This document shows, in pieces, positions 41,682 to 50,750 of a stretch of 64,000 nucleotides of DNA (the first letter of the stretch is position 1; each line of letters starts with the position of its first letter). The position numbers and the translations under genes are program-made. The notes under the pieces are model-generated. The model saw only the letters and a program-made list of their open reading frames with translations. It did not search any database and was not told the DNA's origin. Source of the stretch: Planctomycetales bacterium (lineage in GTDB: Bacteria; 4484-113); assembly GCA_030606285.1 (NCBI GenBank), contig JAUWGS010000007.1, positions 1-64,000 of the forward strand, read 5' to 3'.

Positions 41682-42884
41682 GTGGGTCAGAACATACGAG
41701 CCAGTTTGCTTCTCTGGATAACACTCGCAGCCTGCGTGCCGCTCCTTTGTGCCTGCCCGCGCCAGGAGACTTCCGAAAAGCTCGCAGCCCCCGGGCGAAA
41801 GCCCATGCCCGCCCGGCAGGCGGAGAGGCCACTGGCCCACTTACTGTTTGTGATTCCACCGCCGGATCCGCTCTATCCTGAACGGGAGTACTTCACCTCG
41901 GAATTCAGCGCCGCAGCGCAGGACGTGTTTGCCGCCGCAGGCTGGGAATACCGAGAGCTGCGCCTGTACGAGCATCCGATGAACGAGTGGCATGCGGTCA
42001 TGAAGAAGGAGCTGGACTCCTATCCGATGGTAGTCTTCAGCTACCACCAGATATACATGCCCCTGTTCTGCGACCTGGCAGAACACATTGAGATCCGCGA
42101 CGCAAGCTATCTGCTCGCGCTAACGCCAGTGAAAGCCGGCGCTTCGTCGCTGATAAACGTACTTGAGTTCCGCACCGAAGAGCTTGGCTTCGTGGCGGGT
42201 GCTACGCTCGCGGGGGTCACCGTCTCCAGCCACCTGGCAACGGTCTGTTTTGATGATGAGATTGGCGAACGCTTCACCGCCGGCTTCTATCAGGGCATGA
42301 CGGAACAGCGCTCGGGCGCCACTCTCTCAGCCATTGTTGTATCCCGCAGTGACCTGATAGGCCGGGATGACAGTGTTGAGTTGCTGACCACCAGGCTGGA
42401 ACAGGGAAACCGCCGCCTGAGTTCAGGGATGAGCATCGATTCGCTCGCCTTCTTCACCGGTCCGCTGGCGGAGCCCTTCATCCTGTCCCTCCCCGCACAG
42501 AGCGCAAACGTCACTTTCGGGCCGATCCCGAACTACGATATAAAAACCGGCGTTCTCATGACCAGCACTTACATCGACTTTGGCAGGCTGCCCCGGTATC
42601 TGGTCGAGAACGCGGACGGGCTGGGCCTGCTGACGCCGGTCAGGTCCGTGGGGAATGGGCACAAAGTGCTGTCACAGCATCGAGTGCAAATCGGCAGAGC
42701 CATACCGTCCCGGGGCGTGCAGTACATCCCGGTGGGTCTTGCTGACGGAGTCCTCAACTACTCGGGCTTCAGCCACTCCAAACGCTTCCGTGGGTTCCCG
42801 GAAGGGCTGGCCTCGGACATAGACTACTACTACCGCGCCATCTGCATCGGTGAGATCGAGGTATCAGCCGAGCCGCCGAAGTGA
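41682..42884 (+). CDS. Lipoprotein resembling BMP/periplasmic binding proteins
   Basis: 400 residues from GTG 41682 (frame open to 41520, but the -10 box lies 6 nt before this GTG and the signal peptide begins here). Lipobox LLCAC (C25). The body looks like a type 1 periplasmic-binding fold of the BMP family: paired domains with EELGFVAGATLAG, TVCFDDEIGERFTAGFYQGM and GPIPNYDIKTGVLMTST. BMP proteins often bind nucleosides, but no ABC partner is adjacent. The stretch coded by about 41780-41825 (APGRKPMPARQAERP) derives from GC palindromic DNA. Confidence 0.6.
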   Translation: MGQNIRASLLLWITLAACVPLLCACPRQETSEKLAAPGRKPMPARQAERPLAHLLFVIPPPDPLYPEREYFTSEFSAAAQDVFAAAGWEYRELRLYEHPMNEWHAVMKKELDSYPMVVFSYHQIYMPLFCDLAEHIEIRDASYLLALTPVKAGASSLINVLEFRTEELGFVAGATLAGVTVSSHLATVCFDDEIGERFTAGFYQGMTEQRSGATLSAIVVSRSDLIGRDDSVELLTTRLEQGNRRLSSGMSIDSLAFFTGPLAEPFILSLPAQSANVTFGPIPNYDIKTGVLMTSTYIDFGRLPRYLVENADGLGLLTPVRSVGNGHKVLSQHRVQIGRAIPSRGVQYIPVGLADGVLNYSGFSHSKRFRGFPEGLASDIDYYYRAICIGEIEVSAEPPK

Positions 42885-42893
42885 GCGACCGCA

Positions 42894-42977
42894 CAGGTGT
42901 TCCCGCGCCCTACAGAAGCCACCGGTGGCTCTGCGTGTGCGTGCGCTTCGCCGCTAAAACGGCGGTAAGAACACCTG
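42894..42977. repeat. Nested palindromes after BMP-like gene
   Basis: Outer 9-bp arms CAGGTGTTC (42894-42902) and GAACACCTG (42969-42977) enclose the perfect palindrome gccaccggtggc and a CGCCG...CGGCG hairpin. It may act as the shared terminator with dnaE, whose 3' end is 25 bp on. Confidence 0.5.
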
Positions 42978-43002
42978 CGGAAGAGCTCGGCAACGCTTCG
43001 CG

Positions 43003-46000
43003 TCAAATGCGCCTGCGGGCCGGCAATACATGCTCTACTGTCAGGGGCAGTCCAGCAAAAGCCGCTGCGCTCTGTTGCGGATCGAGCATGAACTCCTGCC
43101 CCAGGCTTATCTTCCTCGGCGCGCCACCCGCACGTGGCACAATCAAGAATGCGGGACAATCTCCTTTCGCTCGTTCCAGCCGCTCTCTGAGATCACTTAG
43201 CTCCTCTTCACTGGGTGCACGGTTGAACTTCAGAAGCAGTCTGCCGCCTTCGCCCGATGGTGTTCGCACCTCACCCGCTTCTCCGCCCTCTCCGCGGTAG
43301 AGCACAATCTCACCCGCATACAGCTTCAGCGCATCAATCAGCGCCTCAAATGCCTCATCGGTGGCATCATCAATGTTGACCGTTCCCTGGATGACGACCT
43401 CGTTGCCTTCCTGCAGCAGATCCGCGCAACGCTCGTATGCCGCCGGTCCGACGACAACGTTGACCGAGTGCTCGACGCTGCAAAGGCGCGCAAGCGCGTA
43501 TATCTGCTTCCGGCGAGAAACGAGCACACGTATGTCGTCGAGCACGCCGCCCAGGCGCACTCTGGCGTCAGATAGATACAGCCCCCGCTCCTCCAGCTTC
43601 CGGTGCAGGTCTGAAATCTGCATCACCCGCTCGTCGCGCAGCACCGCAGCCCTCTCATATGGATTGTGCGTCAGATAGACGCCGATGCTCTCTTTCTCCA
43701 TGCGGGCAATCGCCTCAGGCGGGGTCGCTTGGTCAGCCCTCGCGGCTGTCGGTGACGAAGATTCGAACATCGCAATCTGGTTATGATGAGTCCTCCGGGA
43801 CAGGTAGTTTTCAAGATTGCGCAGAAGCTCACCCCGATCCATGCCGAACTCGTCAAAAGCGCCCGCACGGATCATAAACTCAAGGGCGGTCTTATTTACC
43901 TTCTGGCCGTCAACGCGTTCAAGGAACTCCTCAACTGATTCGAACCGGCTGCCGGCATCGCGAACCCGGACTATCTCGTCCACCGCCGAGCGCCCGACGT
44001 GCTTGATACCGCCCAGGCCGAACACAATGCGCTTTTTTGCATCCGACACGAAATCGAAAGCCGAAAGATTCACGCTTGGCGGCACGACCTCAATGCCGAG
44101 CTTCTGGCATTCCTGCAGCGCGGCGGCCAGCTTGGCGGAGTCGTGAATGTAGGTGTTCATCAGCGCCGCAAGGAAGTGGTGCGGGTAGTAATACTTCAGG
44201 TAGGCTGTCTGGTAGGAAAGGTAGGCGTAGCAGGCCGAATGTGCCTTGTTGAAGCCGTAGCCTGCGAACTTCGCCATCATGTCCCATATCTCCACGGCCT
44301 TGCCTTTGGCGACTCCCCGTTCCACCGCTCCGCTGATGAAGCGCTCCTTGTCCCGGCCCATCAGCTCGAGAATCTTCTTGCCCATCGCTTTGCGCAGAAC
44401 GTCCGCTTCGCCAAGCGTGTAGCCCGCGAGCCGCTGGGCGATCTGCATGACCTGTTCCTGGTAGAGCAGGACGCCGTTCGTAGGCGCCAGCACCGGCTCG
44501 AGTTCGGGCAAAGGCAGTCGCACCAGATCGGGTTCCCTGCGGTTGGCGGTGTATATGGAGACCATTCCGCCCTGCAGCGGCCCGGGACGGTTCAGTGCGT
44601 TGAGCGCCGTGAGATCCTCCAGTGTTGAAGGATGCGTCTCCCGCATCACGCGCACGATGTGCGGCGCCTCAAACTGGAAGACGCCGAAGCAGTTCCCCGC
44701 AGAATATATGTTCTCGTAGACAGCCTGGTCATCGAAGGGGATCTCGTCGACATTCACTTCGACTCCGTCCACCTCGCGCACGTAACGGACCGACTTATCG
44801 ATGGTTGTAAGGGTCTTGAGACCCAGGAAGTCGAACTTGAGCAATCCCACTTTCGTCAGTGCGCCCATCTCATACTGCGTCACCAGCATATCTGAGTCCT
44901 TGACTGCCCTCAGAGGAACGTACTCCGCCAGCGGGCGGTCAGCCAGCACTACTCCCGCTGCGTGAACCGACACGTGGCTCACAAGGCCCTCGAGCTTCTC
45001 CGCTTCCTTCACCAGGTCATGCGCCGCGCGGTCGCGCCTGAGCAGATCGGCAAGCTCCGGATTGGCCTCAATCGCCTTGCGGATAGTGATGTTAAGGCCT
45101 GTGATCAGCTTGGTAATGCGGTCAACATACGCATACTCGTAACCCTTAACGCGCCCAACCGCCTTAACAACCGCCCGCGCTTTCAGCGAGGAAAACGTAA
45201 TTATCTGCGCCACGTTGCCGTCTCCGTAGCGCTCTTTGACATAGTCGATAATCTCTTCGCGGCGCTCGTAGCAGAAGTCGAGGTCGAAATCAGGAAACTC
45301 TACCCGCTCCTTGTTCAGGAACCGTTCGAAATACAGGCCGTGCGCCAGCGGATCCAGTTTCGTTATGTACAGGCAGTATGAAACAAGGACGCCAGCGGCC
45401 GAGCCGCGCCCCGGGCCCACCGGAACGCTCTGCTCGCGTGCATGGCGCATGAGATCCCACACAATGATGAACAGAGCTGCGAAGCCCGCTGTGATGATGA
45501 CCGAGAGCTCCTCTTCCAGGCGCTCGGTTACAGCCTGAGGCAATTCCTGCCCGAAGCGCTCACGTGCTCCTGCATATGCCAGTTGCCGCAAGAAGTCATC
45601 CAGCGAGATCTCGCCATGCTCCTCCGGCAGCTCGAATGTGGGGAAGTGCACGCGGCTGTCTGTGATGTCCACGTCGCACTGGCGCGCGATCTTAGTTGTC
45701 GCGGAAAGGGCCTGCGGATGCTCTGGAAACGCCTTCGCCATTTCCTCGTAAGATTTAATGTAGTAGTGCGGGCCCGAGAAGCGCATCCGGTCCTTATCGT
45801 CCACCTTGCTGCGGGTTTGAAGACATAGCGCGATGTCGTGAGCCGTTGCGTCTTCCGCCTCGACGTAGTGGCTGTCGTTGGTGGCCACGACCTGCAACCC
45901 GAACTGCTTCGCCTGATCCAGCAGGAACGCGCGCGATGTGGCCTCCTCCTCCAGGCTGTGGTTTTGCAGCTCCAGGTAGAAGCGCTCAGTGCCGAAAAGG

Positions 46001-46494
46001 TCGGCGTAACGCTGGATCTCCGCCCTTGCGGATTCCTCGCCCTCGCGCAGCAGCGCGCCGTTCACCACGCCGGACAGGCACGCCGAAAGCGCAATCAAAC
46101 CCGATTTGTATTCGCTGAGAATCTCAAAATCTACCCGCGGGCGGTAGTAGTAGCCCACAGTGAAGCCGAGCGTTACCAGCTTCACCAGGTTCCGGTATCC
46201 CTCATGATTCATGCACAGAAGCACGAGATGCCGGTTGTACCTGTCGAGGTCGCTGTCGCGGTCGGTGCATTGCCTGGGCGCCACATAGACCTCGCAGCCG
46301 ATGATGGGATGCAGCTCCGCAGCCTTCATCTGCACGTAGAAATCCACCGCACCGTAGAGGTTCCCATGGTCGGTCAGCGCGAACGAGTTCTGCCCGATGC
46401 TTTTCAGGCGCTCGATGATCCGGGGAAACGTCGAGATGCCGTCGAGCAGCGAGTACTGCGAGTGGTTATGCAGATGTACGAAGCTCGTCATCAC
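43003..46494 (-). CDS. dnaE: DNA polymerase III subunit alpha
   Basis: Replicative polymerase. 1163 residues, the usual length. The PHP domain has HLHNHSQYSLLDG and LTDHGNLYG (metal ligands) in the first 60 residues. The palm has PDFDLDFCYERR (catalytic Asp pair near 402-404) and GRGSAAGVLVSYCL. Thumb and fingers have YQEQVMQIAQ and FNKAHSACYAYLSYQTAYLK. A helix-hairpin-helix region follows, and an OB fold near the end (about 990-1090). It follows the M20 hydrolase gene by 8 nt, with SD agagg, so the two are probably cotranscribed. Confidence 0.96.
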   Translation of the reverse strand: MMTSFVHLHNHSQYSLLDGISTFPRIIERLKSIGQNSFALTDHGNLYGAVDFYVQMKAAELHPIIGCEVYVAPRQCTDRDSDLDRYNRHLVLLCMNHEGYRNLVKLVTLGFTVGYYYRPRVDFEILSEYKSGLIALSACLSGVVNGALLREGEESARAEIQRYADLFGTERFYLELQNHSLEEEATSRAFLLDQAKQFGLQVVATNDSHYVEAEDATAHDIALCLQTRSKVDDKDRMRFSGPHYYIKSYEEMAKAFPEHPQALSATTKIARQCDVDITDSRVHFPTFELPEEHGEISLDDFLRQLAYAGARERFGQELPQAVTERLEEELSVIITAGFAALFIIVWDLMRHAREQSVPVGPGRGSAAGVLVSYCLYITKLDPLAHGLYFERFLNKERVEFPDFDLDFCYERREEIIDYVKERYGDGNVAQIITFSSLKARAVVKAVGRVKGYEYAYVDRITKLITGLNITIRKAIEANPELADLLRRDRAAHDLVKEAEKLEGLVSHVSVHAAGVVLADRPLAEYVPLRAVKDSDMLVTQYEMGALTKVGLLKFDFLGLKTLTTIDKSVRYVREVDGVEVNVDEIPFDDQAVYENIYSAGNCFGVFQFEAPHIVRVMRETHPSTLEDLTALNALNRPGPLQGGMVSIYTANRREPDLVRLPLPELEPVLAPTNGVLLYQEQVMQIAQRLAGYTLGEADVLRKAMGKKILELMGRDKERFISGAVERGVAKGKAVEIWDMMAKFAGYGFNKAHSACYAYLSYQTAYLKYYYPHHFLAALMNTYIHDSAKLAAALQECQKLGIEVVPPSVNLSAFDFVSDAKKRIVFGLGGIKHVGRSAVDEIVRVRDAGSRFESVEEFLERVDGQKVNKTALEFMIRAGAFDEFGMDRGELLRNLENYLSRRTHHNQIAMFESSSPTAARADQATPPEAIARMEKESIGVYLTHNPYERAAVLRDERVMQISDLHRKLEERGLYLSDARVRLGGVLDDIRVLVSRRKQIYALARLCSVEHSVNVVVGPAAYERCADLLQEGNEVVIQGTVNIDDATDEAFEALIDALKLYAGEIVLYRGEGGEAGEVRTPSGEGGRLLLKFNRAPSEEELSDLRERLERAKGDCPAFLIVPRAGGAPRKISLGQEFMLDPQQSAAAFAGLPLTVEHVLPARRRI

Positions 46495-46502
46495 CTCTTA
46501 GT

Positions 46503-47717
46503 TCAGCGCTTGCCCCGGCTCAAGTATTCCATCGTGACTCTGACGTACAGCTCTACGCCGCTCGGAAGCACGTCTTCGTCCATATCGAACTTCGGGTGGT
46601 GGTGCGGATACACAATCCCTTTAGCCGGATTCTTGGCGCCGACGTAGACGAATACTGATGGCACCTGCTCCGCGTAGCGCGAGAAATCCTCGCCGCCCAT
46701 GGACGGCTCCGCGTCCACCACCTTGCGCGCGCCTACTATCTGTTTGGCAATGCCGCGCACGAATTCCGCCTTGGTCTTGTCGTTAACCGTAGCCCCAAGC
46801 ATCCGGCGGAAGTCTATCTCGACCTTGCAGCCGAGCGCCCGCGCGGTGCCGCGGGACACCGTTTTGAGCTGGCGCTCCACCAGGTTGCGCACATCCTTGT
46901 GGAACGTGCGGACGGTGCCCTTCATCGTCGCTCTGGGCGGGATGATGTTAAAGGCGGTTCCCGCATTGATCGACGCCACTGTGAGCACCGCGGGCAGGAG
47001 GGGATTGACGTTGCGGGAGACCACGGTCTGGAGATTCATCACGATGGACGCCGCGGCAACCACCGGGTCAGCGCTCTTGTGCGGATACGCGGCGTGCCCC
47101 CCAACTCCAATGACGTCAATCGTGAACTCGTCCACCGCCGCCATGCACGGACCGTCCAGGGCCGCCATCTTTCCGGCTTCCATCGGCAACCACACGTGCG
47201 TTGCGAACGCGAAATCCACCTTTGGACTGTTCAGCACGCCTGCCTTGACCATCGCGCCGCCGCCGTCAGCGCCCTCCTCGCCGGGCTGGAAGCAAAGCTT
47301 CACCTTCCCGCCGGGAAGCCCGGTCTTTTTCAGCACCTTCGCGGTGCAAAGCAGCATCGCGACGTGCGAGTCGTGCCCGCAGGCGTGCATCGTCCCCGGC
47401 TTCAGGCTCACATATGAGTGCGTGTTTTCTTCGGTAACGGGCAGCGCGTCCATATCGGCCCGCAGCATTATCGTCGGGCCGGGCTTTCCCGAGTCGATAA
47501 GGCCAACGACGCCGGTCTCGGCCAGCCGCTTCGTAGGTATCTTGAGCCGCTTTAAGTACTTCTCGACGAACTTCGCGGTCTCGTATTCCTCAAACGCGAC
47601 CTCGGGATGCTGATGTATGTGCCGCCGGAGCTCGACAACCTCGCCGGCGAGGGCGGCAACTTCGGGCGACAATTTGGCCTTAGCCATCGATGCGGACTTG
47701 GATTTCCTTCGCGGCAT
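46503..47717 (-). CDS. M20-family amidohydrolase (HipO/AbgB/IAA-amino-acid-hydrolase type)
   Basis: Zinc peptidase or N-acyl-amino-acid hydrolase, cytoplasmic. 404 residues. Metal-site motifs MHACGHDSHVAMLL and FQPGEEGADGGG (catalytic Glu), DVIGVGGHAAYPHKSADPV (lid domain His), PSMGGEDFSRY and a final HHHPKF. The frame opens at 47750 but ATG 47717 has SD aggag 9 nt upstream and a TATTAT promoter element just before 47750, so I use it. Cotranscribed with dnaE. Substrate not predictable. Confidence 0.9.
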   Translation of the reverse strand: MPRRKSKSASMAKAKLSPEVAALAGEVVELRRHIHQHPEVAFEEYETAKFVEKYLKRLKIPTKRLAETGVVGLIDSGKPGPTIMLRADMDALPVTEENTHSYVSLKPGTMHACGHDSHVAMLLCTAKVLKKTGLPGGKVKLCFQPGEEGADGGGAMVKAGVLNSPKVDFAFATHVWLPMEAGKMAALDGPCMAAVDEFTIDVIGVGGHAAYPHKSADPVVAAASIVMNLQTVVSRNVNPLLPAVLTVASINAGTAFNIIPPRATMKGTVRTFHKDVRNLVERQLKTVSRGTARALGCKVEIDFRRMLGATVNDKTKAEFVRGIAKQIVGARKVVDAEPSMGGEDFSRYAEQVPSVFVYVGAKNPAKGIVYPHHHPKFDMDEDVLPSGVELYVRVTMEYLSRGKR

Positions 47718-47820
47718 AAAACGGGACTCCTGGCAATGGACTATGCCCATAATACCACGCTTGCGGGCAAGCTCAACGGCGCGCTGTGCGGGTAAAGAGG
47801 AATCCCTGGGTGTCCTCTCG

Positions 47821-48519
47821 CTACATCTGAGACACGAGCTTTGCCAGCTCCGAGAGAAACGCGTTATCGCATCCCGCGTCCACGTGATTGGAGTTCCACA
47901 GCCCGGACTGGCAGACCTTTTCTCGGTCGCTGCACCTGCCCAGCCAGGCCTTAGATGGCCGGTCGATTGCTCCCGACTCCGGTTTCCCCCAGTTGCTCAA
48001 CAGAGCTATCGAGTTTCGCTCGATGCACCCCCGAAGGCTCCTTGGCGACGGTTCATCGTCGACTTCCAGCCAGAGGAAGGGCATTGCGCCGATGTATGCG
48101 GAGACTTTTTTCTCCAACGCCAGCTCGCGCTCCCGAACCTCCTTTGGCGCGGAACTCCTCTGTCCCCAGCTTGGCACGCGCGGCGTGCCGTCCCGCCGCA
48201 TCAATGCTGCACCCACCAGCAGGCGGAAAATCGAGCCGCGATGGTTACCCCCGCCACTCTTTATACCTTTGTGATTTCTCAGCCGCTTCCGCAATGTCGT
48301 GCGTGAGCCTTCTTTCAGCGCATGCGTTCCCACGCGAACAACTCTGAGACCTGAGCCGGAATCGCTTCTTAGTTCGCTTTTCTCGAAGAAGAAATAGACG
48401 CCCCGCCGGGGCCAGCTCATTTTCCCGTCACAAGCTGCGAGCTTGCGGCATCCACCGACGCGCTCCTTAAGCTTGGCCAGCGTCTCGTAGAAACGCACAA
48501 GGTCTCGTAGCCTATCCAT
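47821..48519 (-). CDS. GIY-YIG-nuclease-like protein
   Basis: 232 residues. WPRRGVYFFFE near residue 36 followed by VRVGTHA and TTLRKRLRNHKG resembles the GVYxF ... RVGxH ... RL..H core of GIY-YIG nucleases in a reduced form. The later part (about 95-232) is basic and without a match. The catalytic Arg and Glu positions are not evident. Start ATG 48519; a TAAAGT abuts it. Function unknown, possibly DNA repair or defence. Composition is near the local average. Confidence 0.4.
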   Translation of the reverse strand: MDRLRDLVRFYETLAKLKERVGGCRKLAACDGKMSWPRRGVYFFFEKSELRSDSGSGLRVVRVGTHALKEGSRTTLRKRLRNHKGIKSGGGNHRGSIFRLLVGAALMRRDGTPRVPSWGQRSSAPKEVRERELALEKKVSAYIGAMPFLWLEVDDEPSPRSLRGCIERNSIALLSNWGKPESGAIDRPSKAWLGRCSDREKVCQSGLWNSNHVDAGCDNAFLSELAKLVSQM

Positions 48520-48555
48520 ACTTTATCTGTTGGTTGAGCTATCGCTTTTGCTCTT

Positions 48556-49356
48556 CTAAGTCATAAGATTCCAAACCTGAATCCCCTCGGCAATTATGCC
48601 GTTGACACCGTAGAGCCGAATGTATACCAGGTGACGCTCACCCGGATCTGGAAGTAGCGAGCTATCGTTACGGTCAAAGTAAGCGAGGATGTCAGCATCA
48701 GTTACGACTTGCATGTATGCGTTTCCGGGTGAAAACTCGGTCTTGGTGAAGTCGAACGGCTTGCCCGATATCGGACTTGCCCACCACAGCTTACGCATCA
48801 ATGAGAGTTCGCTTCCCGGTTCACGAAGAATATCCTGATCGAAGGATGATAACTCCCAGGGGCCCTCCGGTGTCCTGCCGCGCTCCAAGTAGAAATTTAG
48901 TATCGATTGCGTAAAATTCGCCCGATTACAGCTGAAGAGTCGTTTATTGTTGATACTGGTGACCAGTCCATACAAAGCCATCTCCTCGGCATCGAGGTCG
49001 GTGAGCAGCCCATACAAAGCCATCTTCTCGGCATCTGTAAGTTCATCATACGGAACTATGGGTGAGTGAAAGGTCATATTGCCACGGTCCCTGAAATCCG
49101 GGCCCTCTCCTCTGAGGTGGGCGAAGTACTCCGGGTCATGCGATTGAATCTCGAACTGCGAGAAATCGATGCCGAGAGAACTGGCGGAAAAGCTTTGCCA
49201 AGCATCGATGCTCGCCTCCCGTTGCGCAGAAGACGGGGTATTGATTGCCTTCGTCTTCTCCGTCGCCGGATTGCTACATCCGGCAGCCAGTACCACAAGT
49301 ATTGCTGCTACCATTGCCAGCGCTGATGCCAAACCGATAAGCCTTGACTGAATCAT
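48556..49356 (-). CDS. Lipoprotein of unknown function with internal 14-residue duplication
   Basis: 266 residues. Signal peptide and lipobox LAAGC (C27). In the middle the segment EKMALYGLLTDLD is repeated as EEMALYGLVTSI, from a 42-bp tandem duplication at 48969-49035. Late in the sequence AYMQVVTDADILAYFDRN is a soluble fold I cannot place. SD aaggagg 8 nt before the ATG. Only moderate GC. Neighbour to the amber-interrupted small gene upstream; no operon evident. Confidence 0.6.
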   Translation of the reverse strand: MIQSRLIGLASALAMVAAILVVLAAGCSNPATEKTKAINTPSSAQREASIDAWQSFSASSLGIDFSQFEIQSHDPEYFAHLRGEGPDFRDRGNMTFHSPIVPYDELTDAEKMALYGLLTDLDAEEMALYGLVTSINNKRLFSCNRANFTQSILNFYLERGRTPEGPWELSSFDQDILREPGSELSLMRKLWWASPISGKPFDFTKTEFSPGNAYMQVVTDADILAYFDRNDSSLLPDPGERHLVYIRLYGVNGIIAEGIQVWNLMT

Positions 49357-49455
49357 AATGTAATTCCTCCTTGCCGCCTAATTGACGGCAGTGATAATTC
49401 CCTCTCCCATTGATATGTCCATTTACCTTATCGTGCCTACTCAACTTCACCGATT

Positions 49456-49825
49456 AAGGGTCAGGACTGATACACACACAGCAGTTCTCAATTTGCATAC
49501 GTATGATATTATCGCGCCACATCGTTAGAGGAGGGCACGAGCGACAATCGTACACATCGTAAGCAACATCTACCCAGATTTTACAGCCTGGTTCGGAGCC
49601 TGGGCCGTAGTGATGGTTCTTGTAATGAACTTCTTCGTGCTAGGTCTCACCCAAGCAGGCGTCATCGCACTCATAAAGGTTATGCTCGCCCTGGCTGATG
49701 TAGTCAAAAACTTGCCCGTCGCAACCATCGCAGATTGCAAGGGCGCTTATTGATAAGACCAAGACTGCCAGCAGCGTCAGAATCGCGACCGCTGCGATGA
49801 GCGCATTCGCTCTTTCATACACCAT
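49456..49825 (-). pseudogene. Small exported Cys-rich protein interrupted by an in-frame amber codon
   Basis: From ATG 49825 (SD cggagg 9 nt upstream; frame open to 49849) a 61-residue segment has one membrane helix (about 8-31) and ends ECDDACLGET before TAG at 49640-49642. The same frame continues another 61 codons beyond the TAG: HEEVHYKNHH and then CKIWVDVAYDVYDCRSCP, with a stop near 49454. HEEVH is a HExxH zinc-protease-type motif directly after the stop. Either a nonsense mutation has broken a small metalloprotease-like protein or the TAG is read through. No known family. Confidence 0.5.
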
Positions 49826-49856
49826 AGATTCATACCTCCGATTGCACATCTCGCGT

Positions 49857-50210
49857 TGTTATTTTACCCCCCGCTGACTGGTATGTCAATGGCACGCATA
49901 GTCACCGAACGCGGCGGCCATACCCTCCGGCCACGCGCAGAGCGTCCGGTGGCCTTAGTTGGTGGCATCCCGCGTTTCGCGGGATGGCTTGTGCGAAATC
50001 ACGGGCGGGACCCACCGATGCCAAGGCTATGGCGGGCAAGCGCCCGTGCCATCGACAATATACTCAGATTCTAGAAGGCGGGGCGCCCTTCGGGTCTGAG
50101 CCTCCCTTCGAGCCTGAGCCTCAGAGCCAAAGGCAGGGTCGAAGACGGAGTCCCCGCCCTACAGGGAGGCCCGGAATCCGGTCTAAGCAATAGAGACGGC
50201 CGTGTGGCGG
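49857..50210. repeat. Repeat-rich gap before def
   Basis: No gene. Palindromic modules include atcccgcgtttcgcgggat (about 49966-49984), ggcgggcaagcgcccgtgcc (about 50033-50052) and an extended copy of the tgtagggcgggg...ccccgcc module (about 50077-50165). Ends at the def -10 box. Confidence 0.65.
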
Positions 50211-50216
50211 TATAAT
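50211..50216 (+). promoter_or_regulatory. -10 box TATAAT of def
   Basis: Eight nt before ATG 50225. Confidence 0.55.
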
Positions 50217-50224
50217 CTGTGGGC

Positions 50225-50746
50225 ATGTCTCTTATCGAAATAGTCACGTATCCGGCGGAGGTTCTCACGAAGACCGCGCGGAAGGTCGGGCGCGGGGACA
50301 TCGAGCGCGTTCGCAAACTGGTCCACGATATGGCGGAGACGATGATCGAAGGCGAGGGCATCGGGCTCGCCGCCAACCAGGTGGACGAGCTTTTGCGGGT
50401 AATCGTAGTCAGAGACCTTGAAGCCGATGAAGTCCACTACTACCTCAATCCCACAATCACCAAAGGGCACGGGGAAGAGCTGGGCGAAGAGGGCTGCCTG
50501 TCGTTCCCGGGGCTGGCAGGCCTGATACCCCGGTACGAGCAGGTAACAGTCAAGTTCCAGGACCTGGATTTGAAGATCTACAAGATTGAGCTGGAGGGCT
50601 TGCCCGCCAGGACGGTACAGCACGAAATAGACCACCTTAACGGGATTACCATCAAGGACCGCAGCACGGTGGAGCTCTACCATCGCGAGGAAGAAGAGGA
50701 CGAAGAAAGCAGGCGCCCAGGTAAGCGGCATGCTGTGCTAAACTAG
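50225..50746 (+). CDS. def: Peptide deformylase
   Basis: Removes the N-formyl group from nascent proteins using Fe/Zn. 173 residues. Motif 1 GIGLAANQ (usually GxGLAAxQ), motif 2 EEGCLSFPG with the metal Cys, motif 3 QHEIDHLNG with the two metal His and catalytic Glu. An acidic tail (EEEEDEES) closes the protein. Start at ATG 50225 with a leaderless arrangement; GTG 50219 is alternative. ruvB follows with only 4 bp in between but has its own -10 inside the def 3' end. Confidence 0.95.
   Translation: MSLIEIVTYPAEVLTKTARKVGRGDIERVRKLVHDMAETMIEGEGIGLAANQVDELLRVIVVRDLEADEVHYYLNPTITKGHGEELGEEGCLSFPGLAGLIPRYEQVTVKFQDLDLKIYKIELEGLPARTVQHEIDHLNGITIKDRSTVELYHREEEEDEESRRPGKRHAVLN
50739..50744 (+). promoter_or_regulatory. 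-10 box TAAACT of ruvB
   Basis: Six nt before the ruvB ATG, with an extended TGTGC upstream; partly within def. Confidence 0.4.
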
Positions 50747-50750
50747 GCGC

